Origin: Methylomonas sp. EFPC3
GTDB taxonomy: Bacteria > Pseudomonadota > Gammaproteobacteria > Methylococcales > Methylomonadaceae
Assembly: GCF_029643245.1 (NCBI RefSeq)
Contig: NZ_CP116398.1
Location: 2,418,001-2,482,000 of the forward strand
Length of the DNA: 64,000 bases
Reading direction: 5' to 3'
This document shows positions 43,046-56,757 of this stretch, in pieces. The first letter of the stretch is position 1, and the number at the start of each line of letters is the position of its first letter. The notes below the pieces were generated by a model. The model ran no database searches. It saw only the letters and a program-made list of their open reading frames with translations, and was not told the DNA's origin. A program made the position numbers and the translations under genes.

Positions 43046-44238
43046 AATTACTCGACAATAGAAGCCACAACACCCGCACCGACGGTACGGCCACCTTCAC
43101 GAATTGCGAAGCGCAAGCCGTCTTCCATCGCGATCGGTGAGATCAATTTTACTGTGACCGAGATGTTGTCCCCTGGCATTACCATTTCAACACCTTCCGG
43201 CAGCTCAACCGCACCAGTCACGTCGGTGGTTCTGAAGTAGAACTGTGGACGGTAACCGTTAAAGAATGGCGTGTGACGACCACCCTCTTCTTTCGACAAT
43301 ACGTAGATTTCGGCTTTGAAATGCGAGTGTGGCTTGATGCTGTTTACGTGAGCCAATACTTGACCACGCTCTACGTCGTCGCGCTTGGTGCCACGCAGCA
43401 GGATGCCCACGTTGTCGCCAGCCTGACCTTGATCCAGCAATTTGCGGAACATTTCAACACCGGTACAGGTAGTTTTCACGGTATCTTTGATACCAACGAT
43501 TTCAACCTCTTCACCGACTTTGATAATACCGCGCTCGACACGGCCGGTTACTACCGTACCACGACCGGAAATCGAAAATACGTCTTCGATTGGCATCAGG
43601 AATTTGCCATCGATTGCGCGTTGCGGCTCAGGAATATAGCTATCCAGCGCTTCAACCAGTTTAACAACCGACTGAACACCGATTTCGCTTTGCTCGCCTT
43701 CCAACGCTTTCAGCGCAGAACCAACGATGATTGGGGTATCGTCGCCCGGGAATTCGTACTGGTTTAACAGTTCGCGAATTTCCATTTCAACCAGCTCAAT
43801 CAGCTCGGCATCATCGACCATGTCCGCTTTGTTCAAGAACACAACGATGTATGGAACGCCTACCTGGCGAGACAGCAGGATGTGCTCGCGCGTTTGCGGC
43901 ATCGGACCGTCAGCCGCGGAGCAAACCAGAATAGCACCGTCCATTTGCGCCGCACCGGTAATCATATTTTTGACGTAGTCAGCGTGACCCGGACAGTCAA
44001 CGTGCGCATAGTGACGATTGGCTGACTCGTACTCTACGTGCGAGGTCGAAATGGTAATACCGCGCGCGCGCTCTTCGGGAGCATTGTCGATTTGATCAAA
44101 CGCTTTTGCTTCGCCACCTTGCAGCTCGGCCATAACCTTGGTCAGCGCAGCAGTCAAGGTTGTTTTGCCGTGGTCAACGTGGCCAATCGTTCCTACGTTT
44201 ACGTGCGGTTTCTTTCTTTCAAATTTTTCTTTAGCCAT
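43046..44238 (-). repeat. Long direct repeat, copy 1 (tuf1)
   Basis: This 1,193-bp segment matches the copy at 59225-60417 in the same orientation. Start and end blocks agree base for base, and every reading frame inside gives the same translations in both copies. Similarity ends at the start codon on one side and 2 bases past the stop on the other. Confidence 0.93.
43048..44238 (-). CDS. tuf: Elongation factor Tu, copy 1 (str operon)
   Basis: This 396-residue GTPase delivers aminoacyl-tRNA to the ribosome. G1 is GHVDHGKTT, switch II is [12 protein letters not shown] and the guanine motif is NKADMVDD. The C-terminal domain ends [13 protein letters not shown]. It follows fusA by 25 nt and precedes rpsJ. 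The protein is identical to the second copy at 59227-60417, a pattern usually kept by gene conversion. Confidence 0.99.
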   Translation of the reverse strand: MAKEKFERKKPHVNVGTIGHVDHGKTTLTAALTKVMAELQGGEAKAFDQIDNAPEERARGITISTSHVEYESANRHYAHVDCPGHADYVKNMITGAAQMDGAILVCSAADGPMPQTREHILLSRQVGVPYIVVFLNKADMVDDAELIELVEMEIRELLNQYEFPGDDTPIIVGSALKALEGEQSEIGVQSVVKLVEALDSYIPEPQRAIDGKFLMPIEDVFSISGRGTVVTGRVERGIIKVGEEVEIVGIKDTVKTTCTGVEMFRKLLDQGQAGDNVGILLRGTKRDDVERGQVLAHVNSIKPHSHFKAEIYVLSKEEGGRHTPFFNGYRPQFYFRTTDVTGAVELPEGVEMVMPGDNISVTVKLISPIAMEDGLRFAIREGGRTVGAGVVASIVE

Positions 44239-44263
44239 GATTCAATACCTGATATTTAAAAAC

Positions 44264-46357
44264 TTAAGATACTTTTCTAATAATCGCTTCCGCAATATTT
44301 GCAGGTGCTTCGTTATATTTTTCAAACTGCATACTATAAGTGGCACGTCCTTGCGTGGCCGACCTAAGATCGGTAGCGTAACCGAACATTTCCGCTAGAG
44401 GCACTTCGCACTGGACCACTTTACCAGCTGGAACATCATCCACGCCGTGAATCAGCCCTCTGCGCCTGTTAATGTCGCCGACGACATCTCCCATATTTTC
44501 CTCGGGAGTCACTACCTCTACTTTCATGATAGGCTCCAGCAACACTGGGTTTGCAGCTTTTGCTCCATCCCTAAAGCCGATAGATCCTGCTATTTTGAAA
44601 GCCATTTCATTCGAATCGACATCATGATATGAACCATCGAATAAACTAACCTTTACATCAACCACTGGAAAACCAGCCAACACTCCGTTTTCCATTTGCT
44701 CCTGAATACCTTTGTCAATGGCCGGGACATACTCTTTAGGAACTATGCCACCCACGATCTCATTGACGAACTGGTAACCTGAGCCTAGCTCACCAGGCTC
44801 GATGCGCAACCAAACGTGGCCGTACTGCCCTTTGCCCCCGGTTTGCCTAACAAATTTACCTTCTGCTTCAACGACTTTCGTCACTGTTTCACGATAAGCG
44901 ACCTGGGGAGCCCCTACGTTGGCGGCAACACTAAATTCCCTTTTCATCCGATCAACGATAATCTCAAGATGTAGCTCGCCCATGCCAGCAATAATTGTTT
45001 GCCCGGACTCAGGATCGGTACTTACGCGAAAGGAAGGATCCTCTTGGGCCAGCTTTGCCAGCGCAACCGCCAATTTGTCTTGATCTGCTTTGGTTTTTGG
45101 CTCTACGGCAACAGAAATAACCGGCTCCGGAAACTCCATTTTTTCCAACAACACAGGCGCCGCTATATCACAAAAGGTGTCACCTGTCGTAACCTCCTTC
45201 AAACCAACCAAGGCCGCAATATCACCCGCCCTAACTTGGTTTATCTCTACCCTGCTATTGGCGTGCATCTGCACGATACGGCCGACGCGCTCTCTTTTAT
45301 TCTTCGTCGAATTGAGCACCGTATCGCCTGATTTAAGCACCCCCGAATAAACCCGAATAAAGGTTAACGTTCCTACGAATGGATCGGATGCGATTTTAAA
45401 AGCCAAGGCGGAAAACGAATCGTTATCTGCTGCCGACCTATAAACACTTTCGCCCGCATCGTTCAATCCACAAACCGAACCGATATCGGCGGGTGACGGC
45501 AAAAAGTCTATGACCGCATCCAGTAGGCACTGCACACCTTTATTTTTAAAGGCTGAACCGCAATAGGCAGGTACCAGCTTATTTGCTAGAACCTGGGCCC
45601 GTATTCCTGATATTACCTCCGCATCCGTAAGCTCTCCTTGCTCCAGATACTTATCCATTAATGAGTCGCTTCCTTCGGCCGCCGACTCAAACATGTATTC
45701 GCGCCATTTAAGGCTATTGGCAACCAGTTCTTCCGGAATTTCCGATTCGGTAAATGCCAAACCCATATCGGCTTCAGACCAGTAAATGGCCTTCATCTTC
45801 AGAAGATCAATCACACCTTTAAACGCGTCTTCAGACCCTATCGGCAACTGCATTGGAACAACCGAAGCCCCCAAGCGACTTTTTATTTGCTCGACCACCC
45901 GAAGAAAATCTGCCCCGACTCGATCCATCTTGTTGACGAATACAACACGGGGCACTTTGTATTTGTTAGCCTGCCGCCAAACTGTCTCGGATTGCGGCTC
46001 TACACCTCCGACTGCGCAGAAAACCGCGCAGGCGCCATCTAGCACTCTAAGCGAACGCTCAACCTCAATGGTAAAGTCGACATGACCTGGAGTATCGATA
46101 ATATTGATACGATACTGCTCTCGCCCACCACCCATCCCAGCCCAAAAGCAGGTCGTGGCCGCGGATGTAATAGTTATGCCACGCTCTTGCTCTTGCTCCA
46201 TCCAATCCATGGTAGCAGCGCCGTCATGAACCTCGCCAATTTTGTGCGAGACCCCAGTGTAGTAAAGTATCCGTTCAGTAGTCGTTGTTTTTCCAGCGTC
46301 TATATGCGCCATTATGCCTATGTTACGATAACGCTCTATAGGCGTCTTTCGAGACAC
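44264..46357 (-). CDS. fusA: Elongation factor G
   Basis: This 697-residue GTPase drives translocation and, with RRF, ribosome recycling. It shows G1 [17 protein letters not shown] and [10 protein letters not shown], followed by domains III-V ([18 protein letters not shown] [43 protein letters not shown]). It is close in length to E. coli EF-G. It lies between rpsG (18 nt) and tuf1. Confidence 0.98.
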   Translation of the reverse strand: MSRKTPIERYRNIGIMAHIDAGKTTTTERILYYTGVSHKIGEVHDGAATMDWMEQEQERGITITSAATTCFWAGMGGGREQYRINIIDTPGHVDFTIEVERSLRVLDGACAVFCAVGGVEPQSETVWRQANKYKVPRVVFVNKMDRVGADFLRVVEQIKSRLGASVVPMQLPIGSEDAFKGVIDLLKMKAIYWSEADMGLAFTESEIPEELVANSLKWREYMFESAAEGSDSLMDKYLEQGELTDAEVISGIRAQVLANKLVPAYCGSAFKNKGVQCLLDAVIDFLPSPADIGSVCGLNDAGESVYRSAADNDSFSALAFKIASDPFVGTLTFIRVYSGVLKSGDTVLNSTKNKRERVGRIVQMHANSRVEINQVRAGDIAALVGLKEVTTGDTFCDIAAPVLLEKMEFPEPVISVAVEPKTKADQDKLAVALAKLAQEDPSFRVSTDPESGQTIIAGMGELHLEIIVDRMKREFSVAANVGAPQVAYRETVTKVVEAEGKFVRQTGGKGQYGHVWLRIEPGELGSGYQFVNEIVGGIVPKEYVPAIDKGIQEQMENGVLAGFPVVDVKVSLFDGSYHDVDSNEMAFKIAGSIGFRDGAKAANPVLLEPIMKVEVVTPEENMGDVVGDINRRRGLIHGVDDVPAGKVVQCEVPLAEMFGYATDLRSATQGRATYSMQFEKYNEAPANIAEAIIRKVS

Positions 46358-46375
46358 AACGAAACCCAGACCTGA

Positions 46376-46849
<474 letters not shown>

Positions 46850-46859
46850 TTACCAACCC

Positions 46860-47234
46860 TTATTTCTTAGGCCTTTTTGCGCCGTACTTTGAACGACCGC
46901 ACTTTCTATCCTTTACGCCCGACGTATCAAGACTACCGCGAACCACGTGATAGCGCACACCCGGCAAATCTTTTACCCGACCACCTCTAATCAAGACCAC
47001 AGAGTGCTCCTGCAAATTGTGCCCTTCGCCGCCGATATAGCTACTTACCTCAGCGCCATTGGTTAACCGCACCCGCGCAACTTTGCGCAACGCCGAGTTA
47101 GGTTTTTTTGGCGTCGTGGTGTACACGCGCGTACAAACACCCCTTCTTTGCGGGCACGCCTCCAATGCCGGAACATTGGTTTTTTCTATTTTTTTAGCGC
47201 GAGGCTTACGGACCAACTGATTGATCGTGGCCAT
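46860..47234 (-). CDS. rpsL: 30S ribosomal protein S12
   Basis: 124 residues. The conserved [20 protein letters not shown] region keeps the lysine whose change gives streptomycin resistance, and the [18 protein letters not shown] loop is also normal. S12 controls decoding accuracy. It is the first gene after the strong promoter at 47328-47356. Confidence 0.99.
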   Translation of the reverse strand: MATINQLVRKPRAKKIEKTNVPALEACPQRRGVCTRVYTTTPKKPNSALRKVARVRLTNGAEVSSYIGGEGHNLQEHSVVLIRGGRVKDLPGVRYHVVRGSLDTSGVKDRKCGRSKYGAKRPKK

Positions 47235-47327
47235 TCTTAACTACTCCGAATATGCAATGTTAATAAGTAATATCTTTCCACAAATGACATTACTCCGCCC
47301 AAATCACTTGGTCGATTCGAGCAGAGC

Positions 47328-47356
47328 ATGATACCTTTACACGGTAATCAGGTCAA
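47328..47356 (-). promoter_or_regulatory. Promoter of the str operon (rpsL-rpsG-fusA-tuf)
   Basis: On the minus strand, TTGACC (-35, 47351-47356) and TATCAT (-10, 47328-47333) have an exact 17-bp spacer, just after the rpoC stop and about 95 bp before rpsL. This is the best sigma-70 match I see in the supercluster. It shows that str can be transcribed separately from rpoBC. Confidence 0.75.
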
Positions 47357-47368
47357 GTCTTTTTAAGG

Positions 47369-50300
47369 CTATTCAATATTCAACGCCTGTTTCAAGGCCT
47401 CTTCCACATCAACGGCTTCCATGGCCTGACTAGATGCGTCCGCCGAGGATGCGAACTCAGCAGACCTTCTTTTCCGTCGCTGCTCGTGGTAGGCCAGCCC
47501 GGTTCCAGCAGGAATCAAGCGCCCAACGATAACGTTCTCTTTCAGTCCGTTCAGGCTGTCACTGATGCCGCGCACCGCCGCATCGGTAAGCACTCGAGTA
47601 GTTTCTTGGAACGAAGCCGCAGAAATAAACGACTCTGTAGCAAGAGAAGCTTTAGTGATACCCAGCAATAACGAGTCGTAACTTGCAGGGATTTTTCCTT
47701 CCCTTTCAATTTGATCGTTAACCGCGTTAATCAAGGTCCGCTCTACCTGCTCGCCCTTAACAAAATCAGTATCTCCCGAGGCGGTAATTTCAACCTTTCT
47801 CAGCATTTGCCGAATGATTGCCTCAATGTGCTTGTCATTGATTTTTACACCCTGCAGGCGATAAACGTCTTGAATCTCTTTAACCAAGTAATCGGCTAGC
47901 TCTTCAATTCCACGCAGACGCAGGATGTCGTGAGGAGTCAGCTCGCCTTCGGCGATCGTTTCACCTTTGTCGACAAATTCACCCTCGAACACCGTGATAT
48001 GCCGCCATTTGGGAATCAATGTCTCGTACTGCTCACCTTCGGAATCAGTAATAATGACGCGTTGCTTACCCTTGGTTTCTTTACCGAACGACACCATACC
48101 GGTTGCTTCTGCAAGAATGGCAGGATCCTTGGTTTTGCGAGCTTCGAATAAATCGGCAACACGTGGCAAACCACCGGTAATATCGCGAGTTTTACTAGAT
48201 TCTTGCGGAATTCTCGCCAACACGTCACCGACCTTAACTTCACCGCCATCTTTAACGCCTACGATAGCGCCGGCTGGCAAGAAATACTGAGCCGGGATAT
48301 CAGTCCCAGGCAAATTAATCTGGCCGCCTTGCTCATCTATCAACCGAACCATTGGTCGCAGCTCTTTACCGGCCGAGGTCCGTTGCTTTGGATCCGTAAC
48401 CACCCGAGACGTCAGACCAGTAACCTCGTCAGACTGCTCCTGTACTGTGATTCCATCCATAAAGTCGATCAATTGGATGAAACCATCCACCTCAGTAATA
48501 ACCGGATGAGTATGTGGATCCCAATTGACGATGATGTCACCAGCACTAACCGGTGTACCGTCGGCTACCGACAAAACGGCGCCGTAAGGAATCTTGTAAC
48601 GCTCGCGCTCACGGCCGTAGTCATCCATCACGCCGACCTCGCCGGATCTGGATACAGCAACCAAGTTATTCTCGCGGTTTTTAACAGTCTTCAAATTATT
48701 GAGCTTCGCCGTACCACTCGATTTGACCTGTACGTTGCTGACCGCCGCCGAACGCGATGCCGCACCGCCAATATGGAAGGTACGCATAGTCAATTGCGTA
48801 CCCGGCTCACCAATCGACTGCGCAGCTACAACACCGATAGCTTCGCCAATATTGACCAAATGACCTCGACCTAAATCCCTGCCGTAGCATTTAGCACAGA
48901 CACCATGCCGCGACTCACAAGTGATTACCGAGCGAACCAGCATCTTATCGATACCGTTCTCTTCCAGCACAGTGACCAAATTTTCATCGATCATCGTACC
49001 CGCCGGTATTAAAACTTTATTCCCGGCAGGCTCGGTAACATCAATTGCAGCCACACGCCCCAAAACGCGATCAACCAAAGGCTCGACTACATCGCCGCCT
49101 TCGATAATCGGCATCATGGTCAAACCATTTTGAGTACCGCAATCGAACTCGGCAATGACCAGATCCTGGGCGACGTCGACCAAGCGCCGGGTCAAATACC
49201 CAGAGTTCGCCGTTTTAAGCGCCGTGTCAGCCAGACCTTTGCGAGCACCGTGGGTCGAAATAAAGTATTGCAATACATCCAGACCTTCGCGGAAGTTAGC
49301 CGTAATAGGCGTTTCAATAATCGAACCGTCCGGCTTCGCCATCAAACCGCGCATCCCGGCTAACTGCCGGATTTGAGCCGCGGAACCCCGCGCTCCCGAC
49401 TCGGCCATCATAAAGATGGAGTTGAACGATTTTTGCTTGACGGTTTCACCCGCTTTATTGACGACCTCATCTTCCCCCAAGCCTTCCATCATGACTTTCG
49501 CCACTTGGTCATTGGCTCTGGACCAAATATCGACAACTTTGTTATAGCGTTCGCCGTCGGTAACCAAACCGGATGCGTACTGATTCTGAATTTCGCTCAC
49601 TTCGGCGTCCGCAGCCCGAATAATGTCGGCCTTTTTCAGCGGAATTTCCATGTCTTCGATACCAAATGACACACCGGCGCGAGTCGCGTACTTAAAGCCA
49701 AGATACATGATCTTATCGGCCAGAATAACGGTCTCTTTGATCCCCAGGTAACGGTAGCTATAGTTAATCAGTCGCGATATATTCTTCTTAGTCATATCGA
49801 CATTGACCAACTCATAAGGCATGCCGTCTGGCACGATACCCCAGATGATGGAACGCCCGACTGTAGTTTGCTTACGGCTGACAATCGTTTCGAATTCACC
49901 TTCGGCGGTTTTTAGTTTTTCGGTAATTCGTACCTGAATCTTGGTCTGCAATTCGACTGCTTTGCTATCCAAAGCCAGCATGACTTCGGACACATCGGAG
50001 AAAACGCTACCTTCGCCAACCGCGTTAATTTTCTCGCGGCTAATGTAATAGAGCCCCAAAACCACGTCCTGCGACGGATTGATAACCGGCTCGCCGTTTG
50101 CGGGAGACAGAATATTATTGGTCGCCATCATCAGAGTACGGGCTTCCAACTGTGCTTCCACAGACAACGGAATATGAACCGCCATCTGGTCGCCGTCGAA
50201 GTCGGCATTGAAAGCGCTACAAACCAAAGGATGTAACTGGATGGCCTTTCCTTCGATTAAGGTCGGCTCGAATGCCTGAATGCCCAAACGGTGCAACGTC

Positions 50301-51580
50301 GGCGCACGGTTCAACAGCACCGGATGTTCGCGGATCACTTCTTCGAGAATGTCCCAAACTTCAGCGCCTTCGCGCTCGACCATCTTTTTGGCCGCCTTGA
50401 TGGTTGTCGCCAAGCCACGCAGCTGCAACTTACTGAAAATAAACGGCTTGAATAGCTCCAGCGCCATTTTTTTCGGCAATCCGCACTGGTGCAGACGCAG
50501 CGTCGGTCCTACCACGATTACGGAACGGCCGGAGTAGTCCACCCGTTTCCCCAGCAGGTTCTGCCGGAAACGACCTTGCTTGCCCTTGATCATATCGGCC
50601 AAGGACTTCAACGGACGGCGATTGCTACCGGTAATTGCCCGGCCGCGGCGGCCGTTGTCCAATAGTGCATCCACCGCTTCCTGCAACATCCGCTTTTCGT
50701 TACGCACGATGATGTCGGGCGCGTTCAAATCCAACAACCTCGTCAAACGGTTGTTGCGGTTGATAACGCGGCGGTAAAGATCGTTCAAGTCCGACGTGGC
50801 AAAGCGGCCGCCATCCAGCGGCACCAAAGGCCTTAATTCGGGCGGCAACACCGGCAACACCGTCATAATCATCCATTCCGGGCGATTATTCGATGCCAGC
50901 AAGGAGTCGATCACCTTCAAGCGCTTCGAAAATTTCTTGATTTTGGTGTCGGAATTGGTCGAATTAATCTCTTCGCGCAACTTGTTGATTTCGTCTTTCA
51001 AATCGATCGACTTCAACAAATCGTAGATAGCTTCGGCACCCATTTTCGCGACGAAATCGTCGCCATGCTCTTCAACCGCGTTCAAATATTCTTCGTCGGT
51101 CAATAACTGGCCTTTCTCCAGCGGAGACATGCCGGGATCGATCACCACAAACGTTTCGAAATAAAGCACGCGCTCGATCGAACGCAGAGTCATATCCAGC
51201 AGCAGCGCGATACGCGACGGCAAAGACTTCAAAAACCAAATATGCGCTACCGGGCTGGCCAAATCGATATGGCCCATACGTTCGCGCCGAACTTTGGACA
51301 AAGTCACTTCGACGCCGCATTTTTCGCAGATCACGCCACGGTGTTTCAAGCGCTTATATTTACCGCACAAGCACTCGTAATCGCTAATCGGCCCGAAAAT
51401 TTTTGCGCAGAACAAACCGTCACGTTCCGGCTTGAAGGTGCGGTAATTGATCGTCTCAGGCTTTTTGACTTCACCGTAAGACCATGAGCGAATCATGTCC
51501 GGAGAAGCCAAACCGATGCGTATAGTGTCAAAATCGTCTGTACGGCCTTGACGCTTTAAGAAATTCATTAAATCTTTCAA
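47369..51580 (-). CDS. rpoC: RNA polymerase beta' subunit
   Basis: This 1,403-residue protein is the catalytic large subunit. The N-terminal zinc site is [20 protein letters not shown] (near 70-90). The catalytic metal loop is NADFDGDQM (near 460). The bridge-helix and trigger-loop region is [20 protein letters not shown] followed by [20 protein letters not shown]. The second zinc cluster is [16 protein letters not shown]. Length matches E. coli. It lies 59 nt after rpoB and is separated from rpsL by a promoter. Confidence 0.99.
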   Translation of the reverse strand: MKDLMNFLKRQGRTDDFDTIRIGLASPDMIRSWSYGEVKKPETINYRTFKPERDGLFCAKIFGPISDYECLCGKYKRLKHRGVICEKCGVEVTLSKVRRERMGHIDLASPVAHIWFLKSLPSRIALLLDMTLRSIERVLYFETFVVIDPGMSPLEKGQLLTDEEYLNAVEEHGDDFVAKMGAEAIYDLLKSIDLKDEINKLREEINSTNSDTKIKKFSKRLKVIDSLLASNNRPEWMIMTVLPVLPPELRPLVPLDGGRFATSDLNDLYRRVINRNNRLTRLLDLNAPDIIVRNEKRMLQEAVDALLDNGRRGRAITGSNRRPLKSLADMIKGKQGRFRQNLLGKRVDYSGRSVIVVGPTLRLHQCGLPKKMALELFKPFIFSKLQLRGLATTIKAAKKMVEREGAEVWDILEEVIREHPVLLNRAPTLHRLGIQAFEPTLIEGKAIQLHPLVCSAFNADFDGDQMAVHIPLSVEAQLEARTLMMATNNILSPANGEPVINPSQDVVLGLYYISREKINAVGEGSVFSDVSEVMLALDSKAVELQTKIQVRITEKLKTAEGEFETIVSRKQTTVGRSIIWGIVPDGMPYELVNVDMTKKNISRLINYSYRYLGIKETVILADKIMYLGFKYATRAGVSFGIEDMEIPLKKADIIRAADAEVSEIQNQYASGLVTDGERYNKVVDIWSRANDQVAKVMMEGLGEDEVVNKAGETVKQKSFNSIFMMAESGARGSAAQIRQLAGMRGLMAKPDGSIIETPITANFREGLDVLQYFISTHGARKGLADTALKTANSGYLTRRLVDVAQDLVIAEFDCGTQNGLTMMPIIEGGDVVEPLVDRVLGRVAAIDVTEPAGNKVLIPAGTMIDENLVTVLEENGIDKMLVRSVITCESRHGVCAKCYGRDLGRGHLVNIGEAIGVVAAQSIGEPGTQLTMRTFHIGGAASRSAAVSNVQVKSSGTAKLNNLKTVKNRENNLVAVSRSGEVGVMDDYGRERERYKIPYGAVLSVADGTPVSAGDIIVNWDPHTHPVITEVDGFIQLIDFMDGITVQEQSDEVTGLTSRVVTDPKQRTSAGKELRPMVRLIDEQGGQINLPGTDIPAQYFLPAGAIVGVKDGGEVKVGDVLARIPQESSKTRDITGGLPRVADLFEARKTKDPAILAEATGMVSFGKETKGKQRVIITDSEGEQYETLIPKWRHITVFEGEFVDKGETIAEGELTPHDILRLRGIEELADYLVKEIQDVYRLQGVKINDKHIEAIIRQMLRKVEITASGDTDFVKGEQVERTLINAVNDQIEREGKIPASYDSLLLGITKASLATESFISAASFQETTRVLTDAAVRGISDSLNGLKENVIVGRLIPAGTGLAYHEQRRKRRSAEFASSADASSQAMEAVDVEEALKQALNIE

Positions 51581-51639
51581 GAGCTTACCCTCTTCAAAAT
51601 GTTACCGATATCGTCCGAAATCTAGTCGTGTGAGACCGA

Positions 51640-54600
51640 CTACTCTTGTTCCATCTCGATATTTACCGCCAAGGAACGTATCTCTTTGACCAATACGTTA
51701 AACGATTCCGGCATGCCGGCTTCCATGGAATGGTTGCCGTCGACAATGTTTTTGTACATTCGGGTTCGGCCTGTCACGTCGTCCGACTTGACCGTCAACA
51801 TTTCCTGCAATGTGTAGGCTGCGCCGTAGGCTTCCAATGCCCAAACCTCCATCTCGCCGAAGCGCTGGCCACCGAACTGGGCTTTACCGCCCAACGGTTG
51901 CTGGGTCACCAGACTGTATGGACCGGTCGAACGGGCATGCATTTTGTCGTCCACCAAGTGGTTCAGTTTAAGCATATACATATAGCCTACCGTCACTTCG
52001 CGCTCGAACGGTTCCCCAGTAAGGCCGTCGTACAGCACCGTTTGGCCATGCTCCGGTAAATCAGCAAGCCGCAACATGGTACGAATGTCTTCTTCGGAAG
52101 CACCGTCGAATACCGGTGTCGCCATCGGTACACCGCTGACCAAATTCAGCGCCAATTCCAAAATGTCTTTATCGCTGAACAGGCTCAAATCTTCTTTTTT
52201 ACCGCTACAGTTATAAATCTTTTCCAGGAAACCGCGAATTTCAGCGACCTTGGCTTGCGCCTCCAACATTTTGCCGATCTTGATACCCAAACCTTTCGCC
52301 GCCCAGCCCAAGTGGGTTTCCAACACCTGCCCTACATTCATCCGCGACGGTACGCCGAGCGGATTGAGCAAAATGTCGACCGGGTTGCCATCGGCCGTGT
52401 AGGGCATGTCTTCGATCGGCACGATTTGCGAGATAACCCCTTTGTTACCGTGCCGGCCGGCCATTTTATCGCCAGGCTGGATGCGTTTTTTCACGGCCAA
52501 ATAAACCTTGACCATTTTCAGCACCCCTGGAGCGAGATCGTCACCCATTGTGATTTTTTTCTTCTTCTGTTCGAAGCGCTCGTCGAATTCCTTACGCTGC
52601 TGTTCGACCTGCTCGGCAACGGTTTCCAATTGCAGGTTCGCGTCTTCATCCAGCGTTCTGATTTTCAGCAGTTCGGAATGAGTCAATTGATCCAAATAAT
52701 CGGCACTGATTTCCTCGCCTTTTTTCAAACCGTTCGGCCCCTTTTCGGCTTTTTTACCGGTCAGCAGCGTCTTAACCCGGGCGAAAATGTCGTGCTCTAC
52801 GATTTTCAACTGGTCATCCAAATCTTTACGGTAACGCTTGATTTCCGCTTCTTCGATTTCCAGCGCTCGTTTGTCTTTCTTAACGCCATCGCGAGTGAAG
52901 ACTTGTACGTCGATCACCGTACCGCGAACGTTGCCTGGCACCCGCAAAGAAGTATCTTTCACATCGGCAGCCTTCTCGCCGAAAATCGCCCGTAACAGCT
53001 TTTCTTCGGGCGTCAGCTGAGTTTCGCCTTTCGGAGTTACCTTACCGACCAGAATGTCGCCGCCTTTCACTTCGGCCCCGACATAAACAATCCCCGACTC
53101 GTCCAACTTGGAAAGCGCTTCCTCGCTGACGTTTGGAATATCGGCTGTGATTTCTTCCGGACTATGTTTGGTTTCCCGCGCCACGCAGGTTTTTTCTTCG
53201 ATGTGAATCGTCGTGAAACGGTCTTCCTTCACGACCCGCTCCGATACCAGGATCGAGTCCTCGAAGTTGTAACCGTTCCATGGCATGAAAGCGATCAACA
53301 TGTTTTGGCCCAATGCCAGCTCACCCAAATCGGTGGATGGGCCGTCGGCCAGGATGTCGCCCTTGTTAACGATGTCGCCCAGTTTGACCAATGGTTTTTG
53401 ATTGATACAGGTGTTTTGGTTGGAGCGGGTATATTTGATCAAATTATAGATATCCACACCCGGTACGCCGGCGACCGTCTCGTCGTCGTTGGCACGAACC
53501 ACGATCCGGCCGGCATCGACAGCTTCGACCCTACCGCCACGGGTAGCAACCACCGTCACCCCAGAGTCTTTTGCTACAACCCGCTCCATACCGGTACCGA
53601 CCAAAGGCTTCTCCGCACGCAAAGTCGGAACCGCTTGGCGTTGCATGTTAGAACCCATCAAGGCGCGGTTAGCGTCGTCATGCTCCAAGAACGGAATGAT
53701 CGATGCCGCTACAGAGACGATCTGCTTGGAGGACACATCCATATATTGCACGGTTTCTGAAGAGGCCAAGGTAAATTCGTCCTTATAACGGCACGACACC
53801 AGGCCTTCTACCAATTTACCGTTCTCGTCGACAGCCACGCTGGACTGAGCGATGACATATTCGCCTTCTTCAATAGCGGAAATGTAATCGACTTGATCGG
53901 TCACTTTGCCGTCCACCACCTTCCGGTAAGGCGTCTCCAGGAAACCGTACTCGTTGGTTCTGGCATAAACAGACAACGAGTTAATCAAACCAATATTCGG
54001 GCCCTCGGGCGTCTCGATTGGACAAACCCGTCCGTAGTGCGTGGTATGAACGTCGCGAACCTCGAAGCCCGCGCGCTCTCTGGCCAAACCGCCGGGACCC
54101 AAGGCAGACACCCGGCGTTTGTGCGTCACCTGTGACAGGGGATTGTTTTGGTCCATGAACTGCGACAACTGGCTGGAGCCGAAAAATTCCTTCACTGCCG
54201 CCGACACCGGTTTGGCGTTGATAATTTCCTGCGGCATGTAGCCTTCAGAATCGGCCAGGGTCAAGCGCTCTCTGACTGCGCGCTCGACCCGCACCAAACC
54301 GATGCGGAATTGGTTTTCGATCATTTCACCGACAGAGCGGACGCGACGATTTCCCAAGTGGTCGATATCGTCCACGGTGCCATTGCCGTTCCGGATTTTA
54401 ATCAGTTCCTTCAGGACATCAATAATATCTTCTTTGCTAAGGGTACCGGGACCGTCGGTCTCTTCCCGACCTAAACGGCGATTAAATTTCATTCGTCCGA
54501 CTGCAGACAGATCGTAACGCTCGTCGGTAAAAAACAGGTTTTCAAATAAATTTTCGGCCGACTCCACGGTAGGCGGTTCGCCCGGGCGCATCATCCGATA

Positions 54601-55716
54601 TATCTCAACCAACGCTTCCAACCGATTGGTTGTGGTGTCCAAACGCATTGAATTGGAAATGTAAGGCCCACGATCCAGATCGTTTACGTACAGAGTGTTA
54701 ATCTCGGGTACGCCGGCGTCGATCAGTTTTTGCAGCAGGTTATCGGTAATTTCATCGTTGACGCTGGCCAGCAATTCGCCGGTTGACTTGTCGATAACGT
54801 TGTGTCCCAGAATTTTGCCGTACAAATAGTCGCGAGGCACTTCGATTTCGGTGACGCCAGCTTTTTCCAACTGCCGAACATGCTTCGCGGTAATTCTCCG
54901 GCCCTCTTCGATCAACACCTTGCCGTCGTACTTGATATCGAACACAGCCATTTCGCCGCGCAAGCGATCAGGAATCAGATGGAACATCAATTTATCGGCG
55001 CTTAAAGAGAACTTATTGGTATCGAAGAAAATCTTGATCATCTCTTCGTTTTCGTATCCCAACGCTCTCAATAAAATAGTGGCTGGGATTTTACGTCTCC
55101 GATCGATACGCACATATACGGCGTCCTTGTGATCGAACTCGAAATCCAACCAAGAGCCGCGATACGGAATTACCCGCGCGTTAAATAGCAGCTTTCCAGA
55201 TGAATGAGTTTTGCCTTTGTCGTGGTCGAAGAATACACCGGGCGACCGATGCAATTGCGAAACGATAACTCGCTCGGTGCCGTTAATTACGAAAGTGCCG
55301 TTGTCAGTCATCAAGGGCAGTTCACCCATATAGACTTCCTGTTCGCGAATATCCTTGACAACTTTCGTATTGGCGGGCGCGTCCTTATCGTAAATGACCA
55401 GACGCACCAACACTCTGAGCGGCGCCGAAAACGTCGCACCGCGTTGCTGACATTCTCTTACGTCAAAAGCAGGCTCTCCCAAGCGATACTTAACATATTC
55501 CAATACGGCGTAACCGGAGTGGCTAACCACCGGAAATACGCTGGAGAACGCAGCATGCAATCCTTGGCTTCGCCGTTTATCGGGCTCCACACCGGACTGC
55601 AGGAAATTCGCATAGGAATCTATTTGTGTCGCTAACAGATATGGGACGTCAAGTACCTCTGTACCTTTCCCAAAATTATTACGGATACGCTTTTTTTCGG
55701 TAAAAGAATAGGCCAT
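51640..55716 (-). CDS. rpoB: RNA polymerase beta subunit
   Basis: This 1,358-residue protein starts [18 protein letters not shown]. The rifampicin region [18 protein letters not shown] followed by [13 protein letters not shown] carries the usual sensitive residues (D, H and S at the main resistance sites). Active-site parts such as [15 protein letters not shown] are present. It is preceded by an attenuator-like hairpin that can set the RpoB to L7/L12 ratio. Confidence 0.99.
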   Translation of the reverse strand: MAYSFTEKKRIRNNFGKGTEVLDVPYLLATQIDSYANFLQSGVEPDKRRSQGLHAAFSSVFPVVSHSGYAVLEYVKYRLGEPAFDVRECQQRGATFSAPLRVLVRLVIYDKDAPANTKVVKDIREQEVYMGELPLMTDNGTFVINGTERVIVSQLHRSPGVFFDHDKGKTHSSGKLLFNARVIPYRGSWLDFEFDHKDAVYVRIDRRRKIPATILLRALGYENEEMIKIFFDTNKFSLSADKLMFHLIPDRLRGEMAVFDIKYDGKVLIEEGRRITAKHVRQLEKAGVTEIEVPRDYLYGKILGHNVIDKSTGELLASVNDEITDNLLQKLIDAGVPEINTLYVNDLDRGPYISNSMRLDTTTNRLEALVEIYRMMRPGEPPTVESAENLFENLFFTDERYDLSAVGRMKFNRRLGREETDGPGTLSKEDIIDVLKELIKIRNGNGTVDDIDHLGNRRVRSVGEMIENQFRIGLVRVERAVRERLTLADSEGYMPQEIINAKPVSAAVKEFFGSSQLSQFMDQNNPLSQVTHKRRVSALGPGGLARERAGFEVRDVHTTHYGRVCPIETPEGPNIGLINSLSVYARTNEYGFLETPYRKVVDGKVTDQVDYISAIEEGEYVIAQSSVAVDENGKLVEGLVSCRYKDEFTLASSETVQYMDVSSKQIVSVAASIIPFLEHDDANRALMGSNMQRQAVPTLRAEKPLVGTGMERVVAKDSGVTVVATRGGRVEAVDAGRIVVRANDDETVAGVPGVDIYNLIKYTRSNQNTCINQKPLVKLGDIVNKGDILADGPSTDLGELALGQNMLIAFMPWNGYNFEDSILVSERVVKEDRFTTIHIEEKTCVARETKHSPEEITADIPNVSEEALSKLDESGIVYVGAEVKGGDILVGKVTPKGETQLTPEEKLLRAIFGEKAADVKDTSLRVPGNVRGTVIDVQVFTRDGVKKDKRALEIEEAEIKRYRKDLDDQLKIVEHDIFARVKTLLTGKKAEKGPNGLKKGEEISADYLDQLTHSELLKIRTLDEDANLQLETVAEQVEQQRKEFDERFEQKKKKITMGDDLAPGVLKMVKVYLAVKKRIQPGDKMAGRHGNKGVISQIVPIEDMPYTADGNPVDILLNPLGVPSRMNVGQVLETHLGWAAKGLGIKIGKMLEAQAKVAEIRGFLEKIYNCSGKKEDLSLFSDKDILELALNLVSGVPMATPVFDGASEEDIRTMLRLADLPEHGQTVLYDGLTGEPFEREVTVGYMYMLKLNHLVDDKMHARSTGPYSLVTQQPLGGKAQFGGQRFGEMEVWALEAYGAAYTLQEMLTVKSDDVTGRTRMYKNIVDGNHSMEAGMPESFNVLVKEIRSLAVNIEMEQE

Positions 55717-55770
55717 ATTGCTTCTATACCTTCGTCGTCAGAGATTATTTGTACTGCTTTTTACAAGCAG

Positions 55771-55799
55771 TAAAAGGCCGACGGCAAGATGCCGTCAGC
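55771..55799 (-). terminator. rplL-rpoB attenuator hairpin (partial terminator)
   Basis: Perfect arms GACGGCA (55779-55785) and TGCCGTC (55789-55795) around a 3-base loop extend to GGC/GCC with one mismatch. On the minus strand the stem is followed by UUUU. It lies between rplL and rpoB, where E. coli has a read-through terminator. A second perfect 8-bp hairpin (55751-55758 with 55764-55771) follows and may be an RNase III-type processing site. Confidence 0.75.
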
Positions 55800-55842
55800 C
55801 CGGTTTGGTAGGCTTACGCCAGATATGCAGCAATCAAGATGC

Positions 55843-56214
55843 TTATTTAATTTCGGCGGTTGCGCCAGCTTCTTCAAGTTCCTTCTTAGCTGCTTCAGCT
55901 TCAGCTTTGCTGACGCCTTCTTTCAATGTGGTTGGAGCGCCTTCTACGGCGTCTTTAGCTTCTTTCAGACCCAGACCGGTCAGACCGCGAACTGCTTTAA
56001 TTACAGCGACTTTGTTATCACCGAAACCTGTAAGAATTACATCGAACTCGGTTTGTTCTTCAACTACAGCCGCAGCTGCAGCGGGTGCCGCAACTGCGAC
56101 CGCAGCGGCTGCAGAAACGCCAAATTTTTCTTCCATCGCGGAAATCAGGTCGACGATTTCCATCACAGTCATATTCGCAACTGCTTCTAAGATGTCTTCT
56201 TTTGAAATTGCCAT
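55843..56214 (-). CDS. rplL: 50S ribosomal protein L7/L12
   Basis: 123 residues. It has an N-terminal dimerisation helix region ([20 protein letters not shown]), an Ala-rich hinge (residues about 37-55) and a C-terminal factor-binding domain ([20 protein letters not shown]). It forms the flexible stalk with L10, encoded just upstream. Confidence 0.99.
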   Translation of the reverse strand: MAISKEDILEAVANMTVMEIVDLISAMEEKFGVSAAAAVAVAAPAAAAAVVEEQTEFDVILTGFGDNKVAVIKAVRGLTGLGLKEAKDAVEGAPTTLKEGVSKAEAEAAKKELEEAGATAEIK

Positions 56215-56262
56215 TTTATTAGTCCTCTAATATTTAAAAGTTGTATATCGTAGGTTGCGAAT

Positions 56263-56757
56263 TTATGCCGCTTCTTTTTCGTCTCTGATAGCCGCCAATG
56301 TACGAGCCAATTTCTCGACAGGGGCTTTCATTACAGACATCAGCATACTGATACCTTGATCGCGTGTCGGCAATCTCGCCAACCGCTCCAGCTCCGATCC
56401 GCCAAACGCTTGGCCGCCGATCGCTACCACTTTGGCGACGAGCTTGTTGTTTTCTTTCGCGAAATCGTTCACCAGCCGAGCGGCAGAGCCTGGATCTTCC
56501 ATCGAAAAAGCCAAGATCAGTGGCCCAACCAACCCATCTTGCATACATTCGAATTCGGTTCCGGCGACTGCGCGTTTTGCCAGCGTATTCTTTACGACTC
56601 GCAAATAAACACCCGTCTCTCTCGCGGTTTTTCTAAGCTTGGTTAGCTCAGTAACAGTCAAACCACGATATTCTGCGGCTACCGCAGAAAGGGCTTTAGC
56701 GGCGAATTCAGCAACTTCCTCTACGACAACTTTTTTGCCATCTAAATTGAGTGCCAC
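56263..56757 (-). CDS. rplJ: 50S ribosomal protein L10
   Basis: 164 residues from GTG 56757 (MALNLDGKKVVVEEVAEF), with GGAG 7 nt upstream. This gives the family length. In-frame starts near 56796 lie inside the regulatory leader and are rejected. AEYRGLTVTELTKLRKTARE and KNTLAKRAVAGTEFECM are L10 segments. L10 anchors L7/L12 dimers and, with them, represses its own mRNA. Confidence 0.96.
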   Translation of the reverse strand: MALNLDGKKVVVEEVAEFAAKALSAVAAEYRGLTVTELTKLRKTARETGVYLRVVKNTLAKRAVAGTEFECMQDGLVGPLILAFSMEDPGSAARLVNDFAKENNKLVAKVVAIGGQAFGGSELERLARLPTRDQGISMLMSVMKAPVEKLARTLAAIRDEKEAA

